From assembly GCA_037576215.1 (NCBI GenBank), contig JBANDB010000001.1, forward strand, positions 2,604,001 to 2,668,000: DNA of 64,000 bases. The letters run 5' to 3'. The notes beneath the pieces are model-generated. The model did no database searches. It was not told where the DNA came from and was given only the letters and a program-made list of their open reading frames with translations. The position numbers and the translations under genes are program-made. Positions 43,513-54,166 of the stretch are shown here, piece by piece. The DNA is from Armillaria gallica (taxonomy: Eukaryota > Basidiomycota > Agaricomycetes > Agaricales > Physalacriaceae). Position 1 is the stretch's first letter, and every line of letters begins with the position of its first letter.

Positions 43513-45702
43513 TTAAATTATCTTGATATGCTGGTGCTTGCCGTTCAGCCATTCTTCAATAATGGGATTGTGTCTGAAATGAGATTCAAAAAGACCAACA
43601 CGGCGGAAAACAGGATAGTCATTCTCTCCCGTATTTGTGGTTGCTGGAATGAGAACGAGACCGAATGCATAATTAAGGGCTTGCCTTACAAAGGCAAGGC
43701 TAACACAAACACAGCCGCTTTCCTCTGAGACTGGTTCCACGGCATCGCCATGCACAAGCCCTATGCAACCTTGACTGTAGTATGATTCTGGCCACTTGGA
43801 GGGATCGCTTTGTGCATGTGCCACGGTGAACAAATTCTCCTTCTCGGATGCCGGATACCACACAGCTGGCTGTAAAACCGTGTCGAGAACCAGAGAACCA
43901 CCGACTTTGACTGCACCAAAAGGATTAATCGGTCGGGCTGGAGTCACATCACAATGGATGATACTGCACAATATGCCATCACTTCCACAAGACAACAGGT
44001 TGATTTCTCCATCTATTGAAGCCCAGCTCCATGACGGGGCACGGTAGCCATCTGGTCTGCTGCAGCACTCCTCACCACCGCTACTCTTCCACAATAATGC
44101 GCCAGGAAGCTGGTGCTCCCATAGCCCCGCAAAGAATCCGCTTTGCAACCAGAAGCGGTGAAACTGCTCGGCAATGCCTGATAAGGCAACGAGCCTGTCT
44201 CTCGAATGCGTGAGGGTGCGTGGTGTGTAAAGTGTTAGCATATTGTACCAGACCGTTTCCATCTCGTTGTCGGCTAGTGGATCACTATCGGGAGTAGCTG
44301 GGGGAGGGAGGAAAATGTGGTCAGGAAGACGGGGGATTTGTTCAGGATCACATAGCTCGACGAAGTTGGGGGCACCGTTTATGTTATCGTGTATCGCCTG
44401 GCACTCGTACAGCAACGTATGCGTGGCATATATCAACTTGCGTGGTGACAGCACACGTTCCTCCAAGCACCATGCACGTTCATTGATCGGCTCCGGGGGG
44501 CACAGTGGCCGCGGTTCACGATTCGGTGGAGGGTATCGTCTCCTTCGCAGATGCATTGTCCCAATGCTACCATCAGGACAGTGAAATGGGAGTGAGCCTT
44601 CGTCAATGATCAACTCTCTGACAGCTGGGCGTCGATCATGTAAAAATCCATCTCTGACCGTCTCAGCACAGGCCGCGACAATGGTCACATAAGCGTTACG
44701 GATTATCCGCCGAATCTGTGCAATCTCTCGGGCCTTGTCGTCTTCTGAATCCTGCACAATGCAGAAGGAGTCCACCCACAGATAACGCACACCGAGTTTG
44801 TGAGTCACCATGATGGCGTCCATGATGGTCTTTGGGATATTCGTCAAGGGGATGCCTTCAATGTAGGAGTCCAAGTTCTTGGTTGTCGTACAGTTTGGCT
44901 GACTCTCACCCCACACATAGCTTAGTGCGACATAAAGTTCGTGGAGCTCGATGCCTTGGTTAACAAAAACTCGAGGCCGTTCTAGAACTGCGCAATCTAT
45001 CACCCGAGTTGGTAAATAGACACGCTGGGGTGGGGGACAGTGTTCATGGTGTGAGCACTCGTCGATGCGTTTCTGGATCAAATTGTAGGTCATGGTTGAA
45101 TCAACGTCCAAAAGAACCTCGCGGGCAACGAAAGACCTTGCCGCCGGATCATCTCAGGAGCCATTAGCATATGCGTGTTATTCGCAACATGTGATATCAG
45201 GCATACCTTCAGTAGTATGGATCCTGAATACGCAACTCCACCCTTCTTCTACGAAGAGAAAAAGATCGACGACATTCCAACGGTCTTGCCTGAATTTCAT
45301 ATCGAGGTGGTACTTCTTATTTTTGGGTGGCTGTCGAACTTTTTCGAAGACGAGGTAGCAACGTTTGATGAACCGACAGAGGAGTTTGCACCACTGGCAC
45401 TGATGCTGGAATTTAATCCAATGTTGGCGTCGCTGACGTTGCATCTGCCGCCATGTAGGCGTTTCGTATGAGAAGAAGTTAGATGGAACTGAGTAGTCAA
45501 GCTCAGGAGTGGGCTTCCACGCCATGTGGAAGAACTCAGCAGAAAACACTGAGCGCCAACAGTTCTCGCAGACAAGGTGCCGTATTTGAGGAGGTACATG
45601 CTCCACAACTAAAGAATTGGCCGAATCGTTCGCAGGACATGAAGACTCCGCAAAACTGACGCCCAAACCTGGGGATGTAGGCGAGAGATCAGACTGAGAC
45701 AT
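43513..45702 (-). CDS. HET-domain (heterokaryon incompatibility) protein
   Basis: Two exons, about 710 residues. Exon 1 (45702 to about 45230) starts MSQSDLSPTSPGLG and has cysteine pairs VCENCW and CQWCKLLC, a common N-terminal feature of basidiomycete HET proteins. The 56-nt intron has donor GTATGC, a branch-like GCTAAT and acceptor CCTGAG, and joins TTE|DDPAARSFVA in frame. The HET domain follows: YVALSYVWGES, then TIMDAIMVTHKLGVRYLWVD, SFCIVQDSEDDKAREIAQI, YVTIVAACAETVRDGFL and ERAWCLEERVLSPRKLIY. HET domains trigger cell death after fusion of unlike hyphae or are downstream of NLR sensors. Here the domain stands without a recognised sensor domain. The frame is intact, so it is likely expressed. 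Confidence 0.92.
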
Positions 45703-46944
45703 TGGAAGAATAAACTAGCCTCGCGGTCGAGTCGTCCTTTATAACGATCAGTGCTGCGGGGAACCCTTGATCTGCGGCGTCGTTTGATGAGTCATGACAG
45801 CGGATCAAGAGGAACCGGAGTTTCAGGCTTGAGCGCTGAGTACTGAGCGATCACAAACTTAACTCTACAGCAGCAGTACTGCACCCAAGCGCCTCGTCGT
45901 CGCCATCAATGTCAATCTCGAGAATGAGTTTCTAGGTTAGGACCGGAAGGACCTCTCTGCTTGAACAGCAGACTTGCTACGATACTGAGGTGCTGGACTT
46001 ATTCAGAGCGCTCAAGGTTTCAGCGCCCGACAGTACCCAACAAAACGCACGTACCCTTGCTCAAATTAGTCCTACACGACTTCCGTCGACCCTACGTGCT
46101 GTACGATCTTGTCGACGCGTTGGAACTCAAAATCTGAGGGCCTGGGAAGGAGGCGCAAGGGTATGCTCTCTTTACAAACAGGACATTATCTGGTTTTGAG
46201 CTTCAGCTTATATTATTGATTGCTGCAACATAAGTGAGCCGACCTTTCTTTCTGGGCTTGGCGGGTGCGGGGGTGGGGGGTCAATGATGAAAGTGGCGAT
46301 AATGAAGACGATCGTTCTCTGGCGGGCTCATATGGGAATGCAAATGGTTGGATGGAGACAAGGTGCGGTGGTGGTGGTGTGTTGTGTGTGTACCGGGATG
46401 TAATGACCGGATATCCGGCCCGATTCAGAGGTGCCATCGACGAAGGGTCAGACTTCAATCAAAAATAGGAAGTACTGAGAGAACGTTGCGTTTCTATATT
46501 CTAGGCCATTACAACATATCAAAAACTTGAGAGATGCAAGTCGTCAAATAACTCTCAAGACCATCGTGGAGGTCTCTCTCCTCGCGAGCAGCCTGCACAA
46601 AATCTTGAGCCGGTACACATAGCCTAGAAGGATGCTCGTGTTGGCGAAAGGTGTACCGTCCGTGATATGTTTCGCGCACGCCATGTAGTTATCTGCATCG
46701 TACTTAACCGGCCAATCGCCGACAAGTCTACCAACAAGTTTTGGACTGACATCCCAATGGTACGGGGTCACTTCTCGCGGGTCTTGAATCCCATCCTCAG
46801 GACACAGGAAACACGTTCAAACCTGGCGTAGGGGTGAAGATGTGCGTAAGGCCGATGAGTGATTCGATATCGAGCGAATTCGTTGGTTGATCTCCATCGA
46901 TGCAGATTATAATTTATTTAGAATGAAATTACATATACTACACA
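45703..46944. other. Intergenic with one unassigned frame
   Basis: Upstream region of the HET gene and downstream region of the Vps39-like gene. A 75-codon minus-strand frame at 46544-46771 (WDVSPKLVGRLVGDWPVKYD, then SILLGYVYRLKIL) has a coding look but no recognised family and no clear partner exons. GT-rich sequence at 46350-46390 is simple repeat. Confidence 0.4.
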
Positions 46945-49606
46945 TCATCCAATATCTACAGTATCGTCCCAAGGATGTTGATGTCCACCATTCAAGAACT
47001 TCTCCCCTTGTCCTGAATCTGCCGCCGGTTCAAGAGTAACCTGCAAAGCGGACTTCTCGTCGACAACATATCCGGAATCCAAATCGTCTTGATCATCATC
47101 CTCTAATGGTTCTTCCACGACCATTCCCTCTTCACGAAGTATCAGCCACGTCTTCTCTTTCACCTGTTGAACAGGGTCAGGATAATGGTTGATCCAGCAG
47201 GAGATAACACAAACTTCGAGGTTTTGGGCAGCACTGATGGTCTTGATGATCTGGCCTTCATGACGCTGATGTAGAGTTCGCCGGAAGGAGCGAGCCAGGA
47301 AGGAGGACGTCGTGTTAAGAGGCCAGTCTGGTGGAACGAGGGGTATCACCTATACACAAGGTAAGCAAGCCGGAACTACGAACATGTCAGATACATGCAT
47401 CAACAGCATCCAAATTAACAGCTTGTGAGTCGAGTAAGCGGGCTGTGCGACTTTTACTTGGTTCCCTGAATTGTAAGGCAGTCAGCGTGACGGCGACGCC
47501 TCGAAGACACGAGCATTTCTTACTGAGCAGTTACATAAACCTCTAGCAGTATCTTCAGTAGACTTCGTTTGAGCTCTTCGTCGGCAGTTGTTGGTTTCGA
47601 TCCATTACTGGGTTTCACAAACCAGGTCGCTGATGTCCACAATTGTAGGCCGGCTGTATTCTCAGCAGCGTATAGCGCCACCTTGCTGGGAATCACTTCG
47701 CCTCCCAGGGTACAGTAAACTTCGGCAGAATTTGAGTCGTGTAGATCGTGTATTAGGATAGATAGCGCGGGGCGATGATTCCCTAGCTATACCGGGATGA
47801 TAGACGTCAGGCTGAGAAAGTATCCTGAACGAACGTCCACCTCACTTTGCCTTCGATGATCGCCATCTCGAGTTGGAGAAGCTTCTGGTACGGAGATATT
47901 CTATCTCTGATGCTCTGAAAATCGTACATTGCCGATCCCTGGAGGAACAAGGCGGTCTTTATTCGCGTGCGTTTGTGATCGGAATCAGGCGTCGTTGAGA
48001 CAAAATAGGAGAAGAAAGACACTGTGGATTCGCTGCGGCTTGATGCAAAGGAGGATGCTAGCGTTTCGTTAGCTTGAGCTGTTCAGGAGGTTCAGGAGGT
48101 TCAGCATACCTTTTGCTCGCCATAGCTTGGACACGGAGTCTTGGGAGACATAGGAAAGTAACTGATCAACCAGAGCAGCTGCAAATTGCTCATGAAGGGC
48201 GCGTGAAGGACTTCGTTTCTGTAGCACGAGATGCTCGAGATACTGTGAGCCAGCTGCAGGGTTGGCTTCAGAAATTTGTTTCAGCAAAGCAGAATCGTCT
48301 TCCAGCTTCTCCCGCCGTTTCGAGGTATTTTGGGAAGTGAGGAGCTGCCATCAACATGAGTACATGAGATATGAGAAAAAGCCTAGGGGGAATACCTTGA
48401 GACCCTGCTCCGGGTCAATCTTAGTCAACCAGATTCCCCACTGTTGTATGAGCTGTTTGTCTTTCTTTTCCGTAAGAAGCGCTATCATATCGGAAAGCGG
48501 GTCTGTTATATCTTCGTCTGTCCATTCACCCTCAACCAGTCTGTAAAGCGACGCGTCAAATAAGGGCACACACAACGATAGAATACTTACTTTGCCCAGA
48601 CCTCAAGAAGTTCCTTGTCACCGTTGTATTGCCTATAGAGCATGCAAAGAGCGTTATATTGCCCCGCTTGTCTCAACACCGGCTCGATCTCATCGACGAC
48701 TAGGTGATCTGATTCCTGAAGTAACGAGTACAGCTCCTTCTTCTTTTCCAGTTGTGCGTAAAGTTTTGCCAGAACGGTATCGACAACGGCAAACGTGTCC
48801 TTCCACTTGTTTGCATAATCCGACTCGATCTTACGTCGATGACGGCATTTGTCCAAAAAGACTTGCAGCATTTCGCGGGCGCCTACTTCGAGAATCTTTC
48901 TGAGTTCGACCGTAGGCGTAGCGGTTCGTGTGTTGGGGGATAGATGTGGTGAATAATTCCTGACTAGATTGGCAACAACTAAGAATCAGTTCCAATATAG
49001 GAACGGGAAAAGAGTCAACGACAAGGAGAGGAAGGTGGTATATTAAATGAAAGGCTTATCATGCGGACATGTTGAGCCGTGTCGGTACTCTCAGGGCATT
49101 CGCTCTGGGCTGGATATCTTGAATAACGAACTTACCGATATCATCAACGGAAGATTCAGGTGGCATACGCTCCGCAACGCCAGCAAAGACATTGATAGAG
49201 TCTTGCGTAGTAAAAAGAGACCCACGTAGGTCGGGGTAGTAGCTGATAAGAAGTCGCGGGTCCAAGTCTCCGTCGAAGAAATTCTGGCCCGCGTCTTCGA
49301 AGAGAGTTTCGGCGAAACATTGGAATCCTATTCGTTGGTATACGTAGCGTAGTTCCTCTGCCTACATAGAGTGAGTTGAAGAATGCTACTGAGTCGACAG
49401 CGACGCACCTCGTCCTCATCCACGGAGATGTTGCTGTGTAATTTCTTCCGCTGCTGATCGGCTATGTCCACGGCATCCTCTATTCGGTGACTGTCGAGAA
49501 GTGATTCGGCCTGAGATATAAGCGTAGATGGTACAAGAGAGTGGACACTATGCTCCCCGAGAACGAGGACGCCAGAACGGGGAAATGTAGACGTGGAATG
49601 AGGCAT
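46945..49606 (-). CDS. Vps39/Vam6-like protein lacking the CNH domain
   Basis: A relative of the HOPS/CORVET tethering subunit Vps39/TGFBRAP1, which acts at vacuole or late-endosome membranes. Blocks in order: VPSTLISQAESLLDSHRIED; DLDPRLLISYYPDLRGSL; ERMPPESSVDDI; MLQVFLDKCRHRRKIESDYA; LYSLLQESDHLVVDEIEPVL (Vps39 domain 1); AGSQYLEHLVLQKRSPSRAL; ISPYQKLLQLEMAIIEGK (domain 2); PPDWPLNTTSSFLARSFRRT; and a last exon with VVDEKSALQVTL. Introns are short GT-AG. The usual N-terminal CNH beta-propeller of ~320 residues is absent: only about 340 nt separate the first block from the divergent TBC gene. The start at 49606 (MPHSTSTFPRSG) is simply the first in-frame ATG. It could be a truncated gene or a short paralog. 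Confidence 0.8.
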
Positions 49607-49945
49607 GACCGTAACGGTCAAACGGGAAGAGGGGGCATTACGTAAGACGTCCTGCTTCAGTGCCTTCAAAGTTTCAAAGTTTAAGCACTAGTATTTGATT
49701 AGTATCCTTCTCTTTATGCAATTAAATCCACAGTTCTGCATCCTTCTAGGAGAAAATGGGCTCTCAGAACAGTGATTCACTCAGCCTTTCAATAATACCT
49801 CCGGTGGTTCATAATTTCCTTGGCTTCCTGTTTTACTCTTGTGCCAGATTACACAGCAGGTTGCTTCCGGTTCTTTCCGATCGTGCGAAAGTACTGCTTT
49901 TTAAGGCTGCGTTTGCCCTTCTTCTCACCGCCATGATGTTCACTC

Positions 49946-51892
49946 ATGTCTGAATCTAGCATAGTAGAGAAGCCAGAAGTTCTCGAAGAATTCGATTGGG
50001 ATACTCTGAGAAAAGCCAGTCTGTTTCCCGGAGGATTTGGAGAGGACCGGATAAAGCTATGGTGTGTACCTACATTGACTCTACCTCTTCTTCACCATTG
50101 AATACATCTTGCCAAGGCCAAAACTCCTCAATGTACGAGACGGAGCGCAACAAGATCTCTCTGTGTTTGATGAGCTGCCAAGCCATACCGATGAACGCCA
50201 AATACGCCTGGATACCGACCGGAGTTTTGTGCTGTATCCAGTAGGTGAACCATTCGTCTTGTTCACCCATGGCAGAAGTTCATCTGGATTCAAGATGCTA
50301 GAGACGACAAGGAATCACTTCAGGTTGAGCTCAACCGACTGTTGGTAGCCATATTTCGCAAACGACCAAAGTTGAATTACTTCCAGGTGAGCCCCACACG
50401 GACACCACGCCTGCTGTTCTGACTCGAATGATAGGGATACCATGATATCATTTCGGTTTTATTCTTAACTTTGCCCCCAGAAATTCAGTTTTCTTGTGCT
50501 GAAAAGATGAGTTTGCATCGAGTGCGCGATTCTATGGGTCATGGTTTAGAACCGATACTTGGGCTTCTTCGGTGAGTCAGATTACATCAGGCGCCTCCAC
50601 CTGTGCTCGTTCTGACGTCGTCAATGCAGTGTGACCCAGAAGCTTTTGCGACTGGCTGACTCCAGTTATGCAGAGCTACTAGAGAGGCGCGTCAATGTGT
50701 TCATCAGTATACTTCGGTGCTCATCTTATCCTACAGGAACTCTCCTCTTCCCTTCTACGCCTTGTCCAACCTAATCACCCTTTTCTCTCATGACATGCCG
50801 ACATTACAACTGATACAGCATGTTTTCGATTACTTGCTGTGTCGTCCACCAATTGTAATTGTTTATCTAGCCACCGCGGTGAGATCAATTTGGCGAGAGC
50901 AAGAATCATCATGTATTTATTCTTCTCGTCAGATTATTCTATCCCGTAAAGACGAGGTACGACGTCTAGAGGAAGAGGACGAAGAGGGTATGATGCATTC
51001 ACTTCTTAGTGGATTGCCGAACATAACGGACGAGTCTCCCTCACTCGAGGAAAGCATCGTGAAAACAGAAGAGGATGCGTCTAGTTCTGCGGGGACCTTA
51101 GATCAGGAACAGCCTAAATCCCAAACATCTGCCGGTGACAAATTCCCAAGAGTTTCCGTCAAGGAGGGGCCTTGCGGGGAGTCGACCGCCATTCCTGTAG
51201 AAACCAAGATAGAAGATCATGGAGTCATAAAGTCATCGGACAGCAGCAGCGTGAATGATGTCGTAAAAAGCGAGACACAGGAGGAAACAGTTTCGACCAC
51301 CCAGATCTCAGATTCTAAGGATGAGGCATCTACGGGAACCCCCTCGTCCCCTCCCAGCTATTCTCTTTGCGAATCATCCAGACACGCCCTTCAAAAGCCA
51401 TCCATAACGTTGACTTCGCTTTTGCTACAGGCCGATCGTCTTTACGAGACGTACCCTCCTTCACATCCCTCACTCGCACTGTCGTCCATCATGGGTCCAC
51501 AAAGTGTCATGTTTACGTGGTCTTCCTCCCCCTCTGATCTACCAAGCGATGATTCTGCAGAACGAATGGTTGACTATCCTCAGCTCATTGTTTATTCTTA
51601 TGTGGAGGAGGATGGCGATCAGAAGGAAAAGCGGAAAGGCCCACGACATAGGCGCCTCCTAAAGCGACGACCGAGATTCAGACTTCGAGACCGCAAAACT
51701 ATGATCACAGGCGCGGTTTTAGCGCTAGGAGTCGCGATGGCTGTGTATGGGGTACGGAGTGGTATCGTGTACGGAGAGGGGCGGCATACGAACTTTCACT
51801 TTCACAGGGATTGGAAAAGGTTGGGAGGTTGGGCCAGCGGGTTTCTTATCGGAGCTGGGAACAAGATATTGCACATAGGCGACGCGTTGTAG
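49946..51892 (+). CDS. TBC-domain Rab GAP, Gyp8/TBC1D20-like
   Basis: Stimulates GTP hydrolysis by Rab-family GTPases; the closest type is Gyp8/TBC1D20, which acts at the ER-Golgi interface. About seven exons. The start ATG at 49946 gives MSESSIVEKPEVLEEFDWDT. The TBC arginine finger is in RQIRLDTDRSFVLYP (IRLDTDR) and the glutamine finger in RPKLNYFQ|GYHDIISVLFL. Then HRVRDSMGHGLEPILGLL and LPFYALSNLITLFSHDMPTL. The long Ser/Glu-rich linker is followed by a basic patch (RHRRLLKRRPRFRLRD) and one hydrophobic segment (MITGAVLALGVAMAVYGV), consistent with a membrane-anchored GAP. One intron (50687-50736) needs a GC donor (AG then GCGCGT) to keep frame. Transcribed away from the Vps39-like gene. 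Confidence 0.9.
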
Positions 51893-52306
51893 GAACTCGT
51901 AGGAACAGGTGCAATTTGTCCTTGCTGTTTTTGTTATATGTCAATGGCTGTGAATATTTGACATCCCTGCAGACAATTTAGGAGACGTCAGGACGCAACA
52001 ACAAGGTACTTATGGAATATTTTTAAATACAGGAACGTGTGTCTGGCTGTGTCTGGTGCTCCAACGTGGCTTCTTACATCAATGATATCCAAACTTCACC
52101 AAGCAGTCGAACGCAAGTTTGTGGAGATGTGAGGAATTTTACCCTGTGCATAACATTTCGCTTCTAACCAGAATTTAGAATTAGCCGTCTCTCCATAATA
52201 CGCCACGATTTGATCGGCCCTGTTGTCGAGTACCAATTGCAATACGGCCAACCTGCTCCATTCCACAGGCTTGCTTTCAACAGTCAAGCCAATTCTGCCT
52301 GGAGTG

Positions 52307-53918
52307 ATGCCCGGGTTCTATGAGCAGCAGCTAGTCGTTCTCACTAGCTTTTGTCTCCTTTCTCTCCTCATTGACCGACATGTGATGCGACGCAAATCAA
52401 ACAAGGCCGCGGATGATTCTCTTGAGCAGGGCATACCAGCTAATACCGAGTCGAAGTCCCTTGCGACGCTGACCAGGCAGTACCTGGTGGTTTATGGGGT
52501 TGTGATGGGTGAGTTTTCAAGTCTGTCCGCGGAGGACGCGCGCCTCATGTGTGACAGGGGCGGATTGGCTCCAAGGACCATACGTGTACTCGTTGTATCG
52601 GGAGCAATATGGTTTTCCTGAGCGGATAGTTGCCATTCTCTTCGTGACAGGATTCATGTCAGCTGGCCTGGCAGCGCCTTTCGTCGGTGTTTACGCTGAC
52701 CAACAGTACGCGCTTCATCGGTTTCTATTTGACGCTATAATTGATCGTTAATATAGCGGACGAAAGAAAATATGCCTGCTATTTTGCATCACCTACGCGC
52801 TTTCCTGCGTGTTTATTCTTGCACCATGGCTACCGATTCTCCTGTTCGGTCGTATTCTCGGTGGCATATCAACGTCTATCCTGTTTTCTGTGTTTGAGTC
52901 CTGGTTGGTGTCTGCCTCCACGTCACTCTTGCTCCCTCAGTCGGACATATCTGTCATCATGGGCCGAGCAACCTTGCTGAATGGTTTTGTCGCCACGGGG
53001 GCGGGAGTTGTCAGTAACCAGATCGTTTCTATTTCCAGCTCTTTCGCATCTCCTTTTATAGCAAGTGGAGTCTTGTTGATGCTTGCATGGGGGCTCATGC
53101 GAGTATCGTGGATAGAGAATTATGGCGGTGGAGGCGGCACTACGGATGATGACTGGGACATCTTTCAAACCACACGTTTAAAGCAAGCGTGGAGCATTGT
53201 TCAACATGGTCAGTCTACCAGAACGAGTATCGTTTAATTAATACTTAGGCTTCCATTTCTAGATTCGCTTCTTCTCACCCTTGGTCTAACCCAAACATGT
53301 TTTGAGGGCTCTATGTACCTGTTCGTTTTTCTCTGGGTACCCTCATTACAGGAAGCTTCCGAGTCACCCGAAATTCTTCCCTTGGGTTACATATTTTCGT
53401 CGTTTATGCTCTCAATGATGCTTGGATCCCTGTTATACACGTCCATCGTCTCTCATCCCCCCTCCCCTTCTGCCGCTGCAGGATCGGTAGACTCTCTATT
53501 AACGACACATGCTAAACTCAGCAGCATGGTTAGCGCTGTCAGTGCGCTGCATTGGCAGTTAGCGTAACTTATCCCGGACGAGAAAATTCGCTTCTGGGCA
53601 TTTTGTACGTTCGAAGCATGCGTCGGCATGTATTACCCTGTGCAAGGAACGCTCGGGGTTTTCTATCACAAATGAACATAGAGCTACGGTAAGATCTTTG
53701 TACAAGCGCGTGAAGGTGGAGCTCATCAAAGCTTCCAGTTGTCTGCGTTGTTCCGTGTACCCTTAAACGTGTTTGTCGTAGTCTCCCTGTTAACGGGCGT
53801 CTCATCGGCGCGATATGCAGTTCTTACCGCGTGCACCTTGATGCTTGCATTCTCGTCTATTATGACAGGCGCCGTCATAGTTAAGCGCTCGGATGAAGGT
53901 AATCAGCGACCCGCATAG
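52307..53918 (+). pseudogene. MFSD5-like molybdate-anion transporter, frame damaged
   Basis: A major facilitator of the molybdate-anion transporter (MFSD5) type with about 12 helices. The start MPGFYEQQLVVLTSFCLLSL is the family's usual beginning. Then ADWLQGPYVYSLYREQYGFP, the H|GRKKICLLFCITYALSC loop after an intron, GRILGGISTSILFSVFESWL, GSMYLFVFLWVPSLQEA, PLGYIFSSFMLSMMLGSLLY, FWAFCTFEACVGMYYPVQGT and FRVPLNVFVVVSLLTGVSSA. Around 53548-53575 one base appears missing (CTGCATTGG) and one extra (ATCCCGGAC), giving an in-frame TAA. A third one-base change near 53651-53666 precedes ITNEHRAT. With those three changes ignored the protein is complete, ending at 53918. Either sequence errors or a young pseudogene. 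Confidence 0.8.
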
Positions 53919-54166
53919 ATCAGTATGTATGGAATTAGAACAAAATTAGCGATCTTCATAGTAGAATTTGGACTTTTGAGCGTAATTGATCCCGCCTTAC
54001 TTCTGGATATGTGTTCCGCTGAATTGAGACTCACTGTCGTCATGCATCATGTGCGGCGGTGCGCCACGATTTTGAAAGTCCGATTGAGGCACCGACAGAG
54101 GAGAGCCGGAAAAAATCCTTTTGACTCACCCTTCCTCCCCTTTTCTAGTCAAGCCTCTGCCTCAAA

